DNA of 64,000 nt from Pochonia chlamydosporia 170 (taxonomy: Eukaryota; Ascomycota; Sordariomycetes; Hypocreales; Clavicipitaceae), in assembly GCF_001653235.2 (NCBI RefSeq), contig NC_035790.1, positions 124,001-188,000 of the forward strand, in the 5' to 3' direction. Of the stretch, positions 44,836-55,125 are shown in pieces. A program made the position numbers and the translations under genes. Position 1 is the stretch's first letter. Each line of letters begins with the position of its first letter. The notes under the pieces are model-generated. The model searched no databases and was not told the DNA's origin. It saw only the letters and a list, made by a program, of their open reading frames with translations.

Positions 44836-46056
44836 ATGGGTACCTCACTTATGACGAATGAGGAGTACAGAGTCGCACTCGCTGCTGCGACGTTACCAAA
44901 CACGCCTACCGACCGAACCGACGAGCGACACGATGTGCCTGCGATCACTAAAGAAGATTGTGCCGGTTGCGAGAAGTGGCTTCGAGACATCGGATTTCTC
45001 TACCCAGGGAAAGACGACGAGACGTGGGAGAAAATCAAGAGCAACTGGATTGGATTCATAGCAGCGACATGTCGAATACCCCCGAGCAAAGTGGCGCCTC
45101 TGGCACCGAATCGAAAGATAGTGCGCTTTTCCTCTAGCGGTACCGTTACGAGCGAGAGTCAAGCGGAGAGAAATCGCAGATTCCGCCAGGATCTTCAGCA
45201 ACGCATGAGAATACAGGCTTCGTTCTGGAACCATTTGGACGGGCTAGAAGGCCTGACTGAGCGGTGGCCACACAAGGTGTTCGTCATGATGAACAGCCAG
45301 GACAGAAGCCAGCCAGGAGCAGCTTTCGAGACATTGGCGGCGATTTGGGACCTTGGCAAGCGTCGTCGGTATCAAGCGATCTGGACGAGCCTTGTGGCCT
45401 TCCTTGTACACTCTAACGACGAAGATACACTAGGGGAAATGGGTCTGAAGCTGGACGACGACCAGATCGACGATATACTCGATGTTAAAGAACAGATTAC
45501 ATATGTAGACCTTCTTGGCCTTGAACCAGGGCCAGATGCGGTTTCTGGGGTCTGGGATGCGGTACAACGGCTATTAGTGAATGCAATGGAGGAAAAGGAA
45601 TCGACCGCTCGGAACAACCCTTTGGTATGGTGGATGTGTATTTTGGTTCGTTCGGCGCTGTCCGGCGAGATGGACTTTATCAGCAGCGGAAAGTTTAACA
45701 GGAACCCAATTCCGATGGATGTAGACATGCGAGGACGGATGGAGGCGATCGTCCACTATAGCAAGGTATTGGCGCTAGATGCCGCTTTCCATTCATGGGA
45801 TGTGCAGCAAGAATGGGTCCACGAAGTGCAGTGCGACCTTAATTCGGTGGATAACACTTGGATAGACGGCGAGAAAGGCGGTCGGCCGGCACCATCGATG
45901 GACAAGCGGACCTGCTCGAGCGAGGCATGGCAGTCAGTACTGGCGCACATCGAGTCGTGCATCCCAGACTACGTTGGGGCCAAGGAGGGAACGGCCATGC
46001 ACAGGATTCGGAGGTTGGAGGACGACATGAACTCATCGCCTGGTGCTGGACATTAG
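44836..46056 (+). CDS. Hypothetical fungal protein (406 aa)
   Basis: First in-frame ATG is 44,836 (MGTSLMTNEEY); another in-frame ATG lies five codons on. The protein is intact and looks globular: CAGCEKWLRDIGFL near the start, a basic segment (ERNRRFRQDLQQRMR), then GLTERWPHKVFVMMNSQDRS, FETLAAIWDLGKRRRYQ and NPLVWWMCILVRSALSGEMDF. No signal peptide, membrane segment or catalytic motif is recognised. Transcribed away from the 833-aa gene. The tail beyond GTAMHRIRRLEDDM may be extended by an unseen intron, since a neighbouring acidic frame continues to 46,112. Confidence 0.72.
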   Translation: MGTSLMTNEEYRVALAAATLPNTPTDRTDERHDVPAITKEDCAGCEKWLRDIGFLYPGKDDETWEKIKSNWIGFIAATCRIPPSKVAPLAPNRKIVRFSSSGTVTSESQAERNRRFRQDLQQRMRIQASFWNHLDGLEGLTERWPHKVFVMMNSQDRSQPGAAFETLAAIWDLGKRRRYQAIWTSLVAFLVHSNDEDTLGEMGLKLDDDQIDDILDVKEQITYVDLLGLEPGPDAVSGVWDAVQRLLVNAMEEKESTARNNPLVWWMCILVRSALSGEMDFISSGKFNRNPIPMDVDMRGRMEAIVHYSKVLALDAAFHSWDVQQEWVHEVQCDLNSVDNTWIDGEKGGRPAPSMDKRTCSSEAWQSVLAHIESCIPDYVGAKEGTAMHRIRRLEDDMNSSPGAGH

Positions 46057-46579
46057 ACGAAGAAGAGGGGGAGGACACTGCACGAGGATCGCCTTGTAAA
46101 ATTGATGGATAAAGGACATGTTTGTCTTTGTTTCGCAGCCTGATCGAGCGCCGTCGAGCACTGCCTCTTCAGAAGGATCGTAAAGGCTCATGGTCGAGGT
46201 CATATTGCTTAGCTAAAGAAAACTGATTGTACTCTTAGCCTCATCAATTGTGAAGAAACAGACCACTACCTACTCAGTCTAAAAGATATATTGCCATCAA
46301 TTTGACGTTTCTCCTCCGTACTTCCCCAGTGTTTAGTCACCGCCTGCATGTGGCCCCCCCCCAAAGAGCCGGGACTCAGCCGTCCCAGTCATCCACTCCA
46401 CCCACATCAACCACCTCCATCTCCATCTCCTACAACAAGTCTGATATCTGCCTCTCTTCTTCCTCTTCCTCCACCAAACCCCAACAGCTTCACACCACAA
46501 GTCAGGTATCGATCGTTCGCCGTACCACAAGCAACAGGACCGACTAGGTCTAGGTGTGGATCTGAACACATCCCCGAGA
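46057..46579. other. Convergent intergenic spacer with CT-rich run
   Basis: Pyrimidine-rich sequence at about 46,375-46,490 produces short frames on both strands, which I regard as compositional. Nothing else is seen. Confidence 0.45.
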
Positions 46580-47104
46580 TTAGATAGGGTCAAGGCTTTG
46601 CACTGCACAACGTGGGATGTGAGACTGGATGACGTATTCGAACTCGGATTTGACCCAATCTTCTCGATGTGGAAACCAAATACCAAGTCGGCCCGCTAGA
46701 CTACGCAAGTTCTCGTACTGTGCCCTCTTATGAAACTTTCGAGCGTCAACTTCTGCGATCCAAACATCGCGCACTTTAAGGTCTGTCTTTCGACCTTCTG
46801 CGTCCGCAACAGCAATGGTTCTCTTGCTATACCCTGAAACAAGTCTCGGTCCTCTAGGCGCGTTCTTGCGATAAATGAAGTCACGGACGCTTGACTCTAG
46901 AATGCTCCGGGTTTTCTCTAGCCTTGGGTAGAAGGAAAGAGTTCGGCCTTTGCCTCTACTGAAGATCCCATACTTTTCGTTCCAGACTATTGGGGAGTTG
47001 GGTTCATCCATCACGATCACGACGTAAAGCTTGTTCGGTTTCTTTTTTGCGTCCCCACAGAAGCCGGGCTTGCTCCATCTGGACTTGTATCCGGACTTAC
47101 CCAT
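46580..47104 (-). CDS. Small basic hypothetical protein (174 aa)
   Basis: ATG at 47,104 (MGKSGYKSRW), stop TAA. The protein is basic with GFCGDAKKKPNKLYVVIVMDEPNSP, SFYPRLEKTRSI, a hydrophobic/charged middle and IAEVDARKFHKRAQYENLRSLAGRLGIWFP. No family recognised. It is the last gene of the block before the telomere-linked helicase. Codon use looks coding (few rare or AT-ending codons), but there is no intron or homologue to confirm it. Confidence 0.55.
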   Translation of the reverse strand: MGKSGYKSRWSKPGFCGDAKKKPNKLYVVIVMDEPNSPIVWNEKYGIFSRGKGRTLSFYPRLEKTRSILESSVRDFIYRKNAPRGPRLVSGYSKRTIAVADAEGRKTDLKVRDVWIAEVDARKFHKRAQYENLRSLAGRLGIWFPHREDWVKSEFEYVIQSHIPRCAVQSLDPI

Positions 47105-48666
47105 GGTGGATGTATTTGTGATGCAACTTGACGGAAGACAATTCGGTGGCTGTTTCGGGTGGTTGTAAAGAGCAAGTTCATGGTAGGGTGTCTGAATGCA
47201 CTAAACGCGGTCTTATCGTCGCGTGGGTACTGAAGACTGACGCGTGATCAGTCGAGCGGCGCGAAGTCACATGACTATACACTCTCCTGTCGGCTTACTA
47301 GTGATAGAGGTTGGATTGGTAGGCGATTGGCAGTCTTCCTCTTGGGGTGGCATGATAGGGTTATCTGGAAAGGATCATTAGTTCAAATGCGGTATATGTT
47401 TGCACCAGGGCAAGTGTTAATGTCATAGCTGTAGGAAATGATTGAATATTTTCCGCTGAAATTGATGGTATTGGGGACTGTTTGTCTACGGGCATTCTGT
47501 AGCGCATGAAAAGCGATTTGTGGCACAATGGTGCAGCGTGGTTCACTCAGACATGGGTACAGGCCATGGGTAGGTTCAGCCGTTTGTGGCTAATTTTAGT
47601 TGCCAGGCGGAACCTGTCTAATCGGGTGCACAATTACGCCGGCTTCGACATCAATTATGTACAGCAACTGTCATCAGCTAGAGACGGCGACAATTATTAC
47701 GGTTACTTGGCAAGTTTGCGGCCAATTGTTACGTTTTTAGCTATATGTTGTTGTTATTGTTGGTTACCGTACTGTACCGTACTGTACACACATTTGAACA
47801 AACAGCCTGACAATTTAGCGGCTTGGGCTTTTGACAATCGCGTTGTGATGATATGCCAATAATTAATTGGGTGGCTGGGTGGCTTGTGACACTAAAATTA
47901 CAAGGCCCGTGCCGCGTCAAGCACGGGACAGGGGTGCTCTGAGAAGGAAAAAGAGCTCGTCCCCCAAATCCAACGTGGATCGGCTTTTCATCCTCCTTCA
48001 CACACTCGATCAACAGCAACAGCCAGCAGCTGCACATGTCCTGCTTGCAACAAATTTCATTGCAGTATATTGCCTTGCCTCTTACTTCTTCCTCCCGCCC
48101 GCACCATACGCACACAATGCAGAGATAAGCAATGGCAGATCCGACGACCATGACGTCGTGGCGTGTCAAGTCTTAACACGCCGGACTGCTGGGACAATCT
48201 TGAACGACGTCGATGACTCTTGACACCCGATTTGGCACCCGATGTACGCCGCCGTGTTCCTCGATGTTCCTCGATTCGAGACGCAAACAATGACGAATCA
48301 ATCGACCGACCGACCGACCGACTAACCAACGACATAAATAGAGGGAAATAGGACAGTCGTGGCGCCAGCTGAGGATACGGATCTAGGCTACCTCAGTGCA
48401 GTCGTAGCCTGCTTGGGGGTTGGGTCGGAGGCAGGTATCGCTTCTTTACTATAAGTCGCTGAACCTAGTCTCTGCCGTTGGGTTGGGTTGGAGTATTATG
48501 TTGATCTGTTTTCGGTCATGTCATCCTTCAACCCAAATCGGACCAACCCAACCGGGCTATGACGTGTTCTGAGGCTGTCCGTTTTGTGTCTGGAGCTTGG
48601 TTTATGGGGTCCGGTTGGTTTTGTCGATCAGAGCTGCCCAAAAAAGGACCCTCGCTGTGTTTTGTG
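47105..48666. other. Intergenic before the helicase repeat unit
   Basis: It contains a (CGAC)n run at about 48,300-48,322 and GGGTTG-rich sequence near 48,478-48,495 whose complement recurs about 50 bp on (CAACCCAA), a possible foldback. No gene is supported. Confidence 0.45.
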
Positions 48667-48781
48667 GCCTAGGCGCTATTGACGGGTATATCAGACTGAA
48701 TTCTTTTCAATTTTGTAAGAGAGTGGGGTAAAAGGGTCAGGGTTTTTCACTCCGAATTCTTCAGACAGATGTCTAAGGCAG

Positions 48782-48828
48782 AGTCAGGGTCAGGGTCAGA
48801 GTAAAGGTCAGAGTTAGGGTCAGAGTAT
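48782..48828 (+). repeat. Degenerate telomere-type hexamer array
   Basis: Consecutive six-base units of the form T[CTA]AG[GA]G (TCAGGG, TCAGAG, TAAAGG, TTAGGG) suggest a degenerate TTAGGG array in the helicase upstream region. Confidence 0.7.
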
Positions 48829-49320
48829 CGTGGATTGGGGTCTGAGTGAGGGACAGAGTATCGAGTATATATTACGGTCTTAGTACGGACTGGATTACAG
48901 GTCAGTAACACGCCAAAGGACCAAAAGGTGCTAACGGTTAGTGAAAGAAAATAGGTTTATCATTTGAGTAAGTCTACGTAAACCGTCATTGAACCGCGTA
49001 CCATCGATGAGCACACTAGCGAGTGATATCGCGCCGCTGCGTAAGGTAAGGTTTACAATCATATTATAAAAGCCAGTGGGAGACAGTCCGTAGAACCAGC
49101 GTAACCCAACGGCGGGCTAACAAAGATCTAATAGCATATATAAAAAAAGGCATATAAGGCAGCTACATAAAGCATATATAGAGTCCACGGCGCGCCCCAG
49201 TATTGACCGTGATGACAGCGCACTACTGGCGAGAGCGTTATTCTGCATACCCAAGAATTAACTGTGAAAGTTACGTAAAATTGGCAAGACTTTTTACTTT
49301 GATTGATTTGGTTGTCGGGG

Positions 49321-49410
49321 CAGGGTCAGAGTAAGGGCCAGAGTATCGAGTTTTAGGGCCAGGTCTGGGTCAGGGTCAGAGTACGGGGTCAGAGTACGGG
49401 GTCAGAGTAA
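49321..49410 (+). repeat. Second degenerate telomere-type array
   Basis: Repeated GGTCAGAGTA(C/A)GG and GGGTCA units with TTTTAGGGCC in the middle; the same family as the 48.8-kb array and about 130 bp before the helicase ATG. Confidence 0.65.
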
Positions 49411-49539
49411 CACGCCAGAGAACGAAAAGGGGCTACCGAATGAGGCACCCCATAAGACAACATAAATAAATCGTTCTTTGCCCACGTATGATGATAGCTC
49501 ACTATGATCATCTGCAGCACATAAACAAAAAGAACAAGA

Positions 49540-52500
49540 ATGGACAAGCACATCCAGATCAACGGAGCTTACAATCTTGTGGTTTGTCTAGATTGCAAAC
49601 GTGCATTAACGCCAGGCGATGGGGCAATCGGCCATCTACGAAATGTGCATCAAGTTTCGGGCGCTAATTTGAAAGAAATCGAAGACTACTTGGCTCTGGG
49701 ACAGGCAAACAATCCAAAGACCATCGAACTTCCGCCCAATGGTGGGCCGAAGCAACCAGTGATTCCGGTCGTAGATGGGTTTAAGTGCAGAGGCTGCTCA
49801 TTTATCACAACGTCGGAGAAATCAGCGAACATTCACTGGAGAACTGTGCCACATACGTTAGAGGGTCATCGCTATACCAAGGTTCGTGTTCAATCGTGGA
49901 TGGGTGGGAAATATGCGCGCTACTGGACAGTGGGCAACGAAGGGTACGACCCAACCACCGACATCGACGCACGAGATGAAGCAGGCAACGAGAGAAGTGT
50001 GAGCGTACTCGAGCAGCTTCTGCGAAAGGGAGCAAAGCGAATACGTGATTCCAACGCGCAGTGGTACCGGGCCGGGCAGGCGCAACAAGGTGCGGACTAC
50101 GATAATGAATTCGTCAAGGAGATGCGTTGGATCAAGTTCACCGAAGAAAAGGACCGAGCCGTCATTGCCGCCGCCACAAGATGGGTCAAGGCCAAGGCGA
50201 TGGATGGGACCATACAAGAAGCATTGGAAGCAGACACTGGTTTGACGGCACAACTTACAATGCTATGCGACAGCATCAAGCGAGAAGTCAAGCGATGCGA
50301 GCCACGAATATATGCCGTTCCCAAACCCATTCTGCAACGACTACACGGAATTGAAGGGGGCAAAAGCAACCCGATACCGTTCAGAATGAACGAAGACACC
50401 GATACGCTGCAAAAATACAGCATTGTGTGCCAGCGATATCTCTGTTTATGCTGGCGAGCGTATAAGCTTGGACGGGAAGAAGCAGAAGCCAAACTCGGGA
50501 TGCGGTTCACAGATGAGCAGTGGGGTTTGCTGTGCGACATGGACCGTGTGCTACAAGAGATGGATGGAAATAGATTAGATGGCGGCGAAAGTTCAGATGG
50601 TTATGACAGCGACACGGGCGGCTTTATACGAAGCAGCCAACCTGATATGAGACGGCCGGGGGGTCAGGCCGAGCTGGATGTGATCTTGTTCAAGTTTATT
50701 ATTGCATCCATCAAGACGAAAGTTGGCGGCGCTATGTACACCAACGCATTGCTGTGCTTCTTTGCGGCGACAGCCATTAGAGAAGGCGGCAATGGATTTC
50801 TGCCCGCAGGTGTATTTACAGCGACGGTGGCGGCGATGCTGTGGATCTTGCGACTGTTTTTTCTGGAGGATTCATTCCAAGACATGCCGCTGAATGTAGA
50901 GGACATCTCAGTAGAAAAGATGGAGTGGTTCACGGAGCAGCACGCCGAGTGGCTGTCTGTCGACCGGTTCACGGTGGTCGGGACCATGATTAGCTGGATG
51001 GCGTATGGCAAGGGACATAGGAACAAGACTATGGCGACACCAAGCGTACGTTGGACAGACGACTATGAGACGCTCATCCATAACGGGGAAGATATACGGA
51101 TCCATGAGTTTCAACGGGCGGCGTACCGGTTAAAGCTGCGTATTGATCATCTCATGGGGAGGTTGCTTGGAGATAGGTGGTCGACGATTGGACCCAACAT
51201 CGACATGGAGGGCATCCGCGACGACATGACATATCTCGGTGCCGGGCAATCATTTGCCACGAACAAGGCCAACGAGTGGCTTCGGAGTGGGCCGGAGCTA
51301 GCTATCAAGGCTGCGCAGTCGATGCTCTTTGATCCAAGGACGAACTCGTGGAAGAAGAAGGGAGTGACGAAGTGGTTGAGAGATCTACGGCAGCTGAAAG
51401 AACTGCTTATGCCGGGATGCCATGTGTGGCCCGGGATGCCAGGTCGTGGACCAGAGGTGAGCACAATGAGGCACTGCGATGGACTACAGGTGATGCGGAA
51501 CATTTTTCTATACAGCGGGTCGGTTATGATTGTAACAGATCGCGACAAGACCAAGTCGATCCGCGACATGGGCCGCAAGGTCGCACGGTTTCTGCCAGAC
51601 GATATGGGCCGTGTACTCGTAGCATACATTGCGTGGCTGCTGCCGGCAGAAGAGTTTCTAGAGCAAGAATTGAAGCTCCCGGCAACGCCGCCGAGTATCA
51701 AGGAATTTATGTGGAGGCACGGTCCGTCAGGGAGGTGGAAGACGGAGAAGCTGAGCTCTCTGCTCGCACGCGAGATAGGAACCGGGCTTGGTGTGCGTAT
51801 GGGCACGGCGAGATACCGAATGATTGTTATAGAGATGGGCCGGATCGTGGATGGGTTAGTCTTGGAGGAATGGGAAAAAAAGATTGAGGATGACAACCAT
51901 GACGGGATCGAGTTGGATGAGCTCTCAGGCGAAATGCTGCACATTGGCGGAAGCTGGAACATTATATGGGATTTACAAAGCACACACGGAACAAGAACAG
52001 CTCGACAGAGCTACGCTGTGCACATTGGCATGCCAGGCCACCTGCACCCGATGCTAATCCGTCGATATCATGAGGTCAGCCGGTTATGGCATTTGTTTCT
52101 CGAAAAGGGTAACCCGCGAAAAACATGGGGGAACCGAGCACGGGGAGACGAGCACGAAAGCAACAAGAAAGCAGATACGGAGAATATCGAGGCGGCAACG
52201 CTTGCCGCGCTACAAGAGCTCGAAGGCAGCACCGCGACGTGGCGATCGGCGAAGCAGGAGGAGTGTATGCACGCAATCATGAGACTAGAAGGTGCACGGC
52301 ATCTGGTTTGTGTACTGCCAACGGGAGCAGGGAAGAGCAATTTGTTCATGGTCCCAGCGATGATGCGGGGACAAGGGACAACCGTTGTCGTCGTGCCATT
52401 CTCTAGGCTTCTCGATGATATGGTCGGACGGATGAGGGAGAAGGGTGTCGACGTTGTTCACTTCCAACGCAGCCAGATCATCGCTCGCGAGGCGCTCCCA

Positions 52501-54195
52501 TACGTGCCGCGACTGGTCATTGTCAGCGCCGATGTGGCCGTCGCCGAGGACGAGTTATTCATGGCTTACATGGACAAGTTAAAGGCCGTTGGCCGCTTGC
52601 AAAGAATCTTTATAGACGAGGCGCACGTAGCCATTACGGATTCATCGTACCGAGAGCAGCTAACGAAGCTCAAGTGGCTACATCGCTTTTCCAAGCCAAT
52701 CATTATGCTTACGGCGACACTGATGAAGACGATGGAGCGCGATTTTCGAGAGATGCTGGTTCTACAGCCCGAGACACCCATTATCCGCGACCGAACGACG
52801 AAGAAGAATGCCAGGTATGAGTTTGTACAGGTAGGACGAAAGGAGGGCGCGGTGGAGAAAGCAACGGTGCAGTTTGTACGACGGACGCAGACATCGCTGA
52901 TGAGCCAGGAGAAGTGCATTGTGTACTGCAAATCGATAGACGACTGCCGGGAAATTGCAGAGAAACTGGCGTGTGTCTGTCATCACAGTAAAATGAGCGA
53001 TGCCCACTGCAAGGAGGTAGTGGCTCGATGGTCTTCCGGACAGGGCAGTGCCGTAATGGCAGCGACGACGGGACTGGGCACTGGTCTGGACTTTCTGGGT
53101 ATTGTTGCGATCGTGTTTATGGGCATACCTTTCGGCTTGTACGACTATGTACAGCAGACTGGTCGAGGTGCGCGACGAGCTGGCGAGTTTGTGCTCTGCA
53201 AGGTGATCCACGACGGGGTAAAGCCGTTCGAGACGAGGGGAATCAGCAGCTTCGCGCTGAAGAGTCAACACGCCATGTGGACGGTGGCAACGGCGCCAGG
53301 CTGTGTGCGAGAGCAGATTGCCATGATCATGGACGGAGTGTATGGGGAGTGCTGCGTGGATGTTCCCGACGCCGTGCCGTGCTACCGATGTGAGCCAAGT
53401 TACGCGTTCTCGTCGAAGCGTACAGAATCAGAAACAGAAACAGGACCAGAAACGGCGGCAGTTAATACGCATGGGGAGGGTGACAACAACTTATTTGCCG
53501 AAATTAACGAGACAGAGATGGGCACGCACGCGCTGATTCAACGGATTGACGCCGAGGATACAAGAGCGCGAGGATTCCCGGCCAACGCCAGCATATTTCA
53601 GGAGGACTATCGACAGAGGGCCACGGACGAACTCATTGTCAGGCAATGGCTTATCGAGGTGGAGAGCAAGTGCGCCGCATGTTTTACAAAGAGGCTACTG
53701 GCAGATATTGCAGGACGCGAGACCGGGCAGACGGTTGGCAAAGAAGGGGCTACAGAGGAAGCGGAGGAGGATAAGCGGGAAGAAGATGACCATGAGGCGC
53801 TCGGAACATCATGCCCGGCGAGGGTGGAGGGAATGGAGTTATATCGGAAGATGAGGAAACAACTCCGGTTTGCTGGACTATCGTGTTGTTTTACGTGTAA
53901 ATTGCCGTTGGACTGGTGCTTGGAGGCCAAAGAGGACAGGGGCACCCCAAACCGGTGTGTCTACGTAGACAAGGTTTTGCCAGCCATCGAAGTCGCGGCC
54001 AGCATGACGCGAGAAGCCCAGTGGATACGCGACAGTTTTCATATTGACCCAGCAGACAAACAAGCTTTTCAGCAATGGCTTGCTGGCAAGAGAGTTTTCA
54101 TGGACAAGAAAGGGACCAACATGCACATGTTGTGGGCGATGGTTGTTCGCAAAACGTATGGGCACAGGATGAGGGCGGTTCCATCCGTGCACTAG
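49540..54195 (+). CDS. Telomere-linked RecQ-like DEAH helicase with OrsD-type zinc fingers
   Basis: A complete single-exon frame of 1,551 aa from ATG 49,540. Two C2H2 motifs lie at residues 16-37 (C16, C19, H32, H37) and 83-105 (C83, C86, H99, H105), the OrsD-like arrangement seen on many fungal telomere-linked helicases. About 150-900 is the long family-specific region (DYETLIHNGEDIRIHEFQRA). The SF2 core follows: motif I PTGAGKS at 927-933, DEAH at 1026-1029, TAT at 1058-1060, IVYCKS, ATTGLGTGLDF, and motif VI QQTGRGARR from 1205. The C-terminus has an acidic patch and Cys clusters (SKCAACF, CCFTCK). Such genes occupy the last position before telomeres in several fungi, and roles in telomere recombination and maintenance are proposed. 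No RIP-type stops are present. The first 954 codons recur inverted at 55,126-57,989. Confidence 0.95.
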   Translation: MDKHIQINGAYNLVVCLDCKRALTPGDGAIGHLRNVHQVSGANLKEIEDYLALGQANNPKTIELPPNGGPKQPVIPVVDGFKCRGCSFITTSEKSANIHWRTVPHTLEGHRYTKVRVQSWMGGKYARYWTVGNEGYDPTTDIDARDEAGNERSVSVLEQLLRKGAKRIRDSNAQWYRAGQAQQGADYDNEFVKEMRWIKFTEEKDRAVIAAATRWVKAKAMDGTIQEALEADTGLTAQLTMLCDSIKREVKRCEPRIYAVPKPILQRLHGIEGGKSNPIPFRMNEDTDTLQKYSIVCQRYLCLCWRAYKLGREEAEAKLGMRFTDEQWGLLCDMDRVLQEMDGNRLDGGESSDGYDSDTGGFIRSSQPDMRRPGGQAELDVILFKFIIASIKTKVGGAMYTNALLCFFAATAIREGGNGFLPAGVFTATVAAMLWILRLFFLEDSFQDMPLNVEDISVEKMEWFTEQHAEWLSVDRFTVVGTMISWMAYGKGHRNKTMATPSVRWTDDYETLIHNGEDIRIHEFQRAAYRLKLRIDHLMGRLLGDRWSTIGPNIDMEGIRDDMTYLGAGQSFATNKANEWLRSGPELAIKAAQSMLFDPRTNSWKKKGVTKWLRDLRQLKELLMPGCHVWPGMPGRGPEVSTMRHCDGLQVMRNIFLYSGSVMIVTDRDKTKSIRDMGRKVARFLPDDMGRVLVAYIAWLLPAEEFLEQELKLPATPPSIKEFMWRHGPSGRWKTEKLSSLLAREIGTGLGVRMGTARYRMIVIEMGRIVDGLVLEEWEKKIEDDNHDGIELDELSGEMLHIGGSWNIIWDLQSTHGTRTARQSYAVHIGMPGHLHPMLIRRYHEVSRLWHLFLEKGNPRKTWGNRARGDEHESNKKADTENIEAATLAALQELEGSTATWRSAKQEECMHAIMRLEGARHLVCVLPTGAGKSNLFMVPAMMRGQGTTVVVVPFSRLLDDMVGRMREKGVDVVHFQRSQIIAREALPYVPRLVIVSADVAVAEDELFMAYMDKLKAVGRLQRIFIDEAHVAITDSSYREQLTKLKWLHRFSKPIIMLTATLMKTMERDFREMLVLQPETPIIRDRTTKKNARYEFVQVGRKEGAVEKATVQFVRRTQTSLMSQEKCIVYCKSIDDCREIAEKLACVCHHSKMSDAHCKEVVARWSSGQGSAVMAATTGLGTGLDFLGIVAIVFMGIPFGLYDYVQQTGRGARRAGEFVLCKVIHDGVKPFETRGISSFALKSQHAMWTVATAPGCVREQIAMIMDGVYGECCVDVPDAVPCYRCEPSYAFSSKRTESETETGPETAAVNTHGEGDNNLFAEINETEMGTHALIQRIDAEDTRARGFPANASIFQEDYRQRATDELIVRQWLIEVESKCAACFTKRLLADIAGRETGQTVGKEGATEEAEEDKREEDDHEALGTSCPARVEGMELYRKMRKQLRFAGLSCCFTCKLPLDWCLEAKEDRGTPNRCVYVDKVLPAIEVAASMTREAQWIRDSFHIDPADKQAFQQWLAGKRVFMDKKGTNMHMLWAMVVRKTYGHRMRAVPSVH

Positions 54196-54666
54196 TAGTT
54201 AGTATAGGACAAATTTTAAAAATCAATTTCCGCCGCGGGTGAGCGGGTCCCAACCCCCAAGCCAGGCTCAGAGAAAATAAATGTGCTTAAACGGAGCTGA
54301 TTCTGCGAATGTAAACAACACACGACTACGCGTAATGTGTAGTTTACGAACCAAAAAGATATTACCTGCCAAAAGATGTCTCATACGTAGATTAAAACTT
54401 TTTTGGTAAGCCCGCTATCGCGCCCATTCGAGTAGAAGACAAAGGAAATGTGGCGTGGGCAAGGTAACGCGTTTAACTGTGTAGGGTGAGGCCATGTATT
54501 CTAATTCTGCCGCGTGGTGCAATATCGACCGACAATCAGGGGCTGGTTTACAAGGATTAAGATCAGTAAATAGGAGCAAAACACTATATAACACAGGAAT
54601 ATACATGCTTAGTTATGGGAGTTGGCTTTCCATCTGTAAGAGGACGCTGTGACAGATTCTATCCAC
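54196..54666. other. Intergenic between two helicase-type genes
   Basis: A 470-bp AT-leaning spacer; nothing recognised. Confidence 0.5.
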
Positions 54667-55115
54667 ATGGTCAAGATGGCAAGCATTACAAGCTCCATTT
54701 ACCCGCTCATGCATGATGCGGCATATCCATTTCTGTTTTGTACACTCTGCAAATATGCTGTACTTGTTCCATCGATATGTGACCACTTAAAAGATCTACA
54801 CAACGATTTGGTTTCGACCGAGCAGCGAAAGGTGGTTCGCGAGGCTGCGAGCCAGCTACGTGGTATGTATCAGAGAAGAGAGGACATGAAAGACTACAAG
54901 TTCCCCAGTCCAGGCGACTGTCCCATTCCGCATCTACGTGATGCGGTCACGGATGGACTTCGGTGCAACGAATGTGGGTGGATAACGAGAAGCAAACCAC
55001 GGATGCGAGCGCATTGCGGCAAGACGCATGCTGGCGGCAGCAATTTGCGATGGAGGGCCAACGTACATTGTCAGCGGCTCTTTGCGAAGGGCCCAAACAG
55101 CGTCTGGTTTGAAGT
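54667..55115 (+). CDS. OrsD-like zinc-finger protein, 5' part only, runs into the gap
   Basis: From ATG 54,667 (MVKMASIT; 54,676 is also possible) about 149 codons are readable before the Ns. Two zinc-finger elements appear: FCTLCKYAVLVPSICDHLKDLH near residue 25 and LRCNECGWITRSKPRMRAH near 105, spaced as in the OrsD (PF12013-like) domain. PIPHLRDAVTDG before the second finger is also typical. This usually heads either a stand-alone OrsD-like protein or a telomere-linked helicase like the upstream gene, but the sequence differs from that gene, so it is a different family member. The 3' end is lost in the gap. Confidence 0.8.
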
Positions 55116-55125
55116 NNNNNNNNNN
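55116..55125. other. Assembly gap (10 N)
   Basis: Ten N joining the OrsD-like gene fragment to the inverted helicase copy. Order and orientation across it rest on the assembler. Confidence 1.

Larger units (their letters stand above)
48667..52403 (+). repeat. Left arm of a 3.7-kb inverted repeat (telomere-associated unit)
   Basis: It matches 55,126-58,857 in reverse complement. The left arm is 3,737 bp and the right 3,732 bp. I find two substitutions and four short indels (left +4, +2, +1, -2), all in the outer 0.5 kb; these account for the full length difference, so the inner 3.2 kb, including the helicase 5' part, has no net indel and appears identical. The outer limit is the palindrome GCCTAGGC in both arms. 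Confidence 0.95.

Noticed and set aside
46302..46547. Ser/Thr/Pro-rich small frame
   Set aside because: Arises from a pyrimidine-rich tract; frames on both strands look equally coding.
48478..48560. GGGTTGGGTTGG as telomeric or G-quadruplex repeat
   Set aside because: Too short and not the TTAGGG type found nearby; kept only as a note in the intergenic entry.
51147..51983. 278-codon minus-strand frame (and others in 49.5-54.2 and 55.5-57.7 kb)
   Set aside because: Shadow frames of the helicase; they are duplicated only because the helicase DNA is duplicated.
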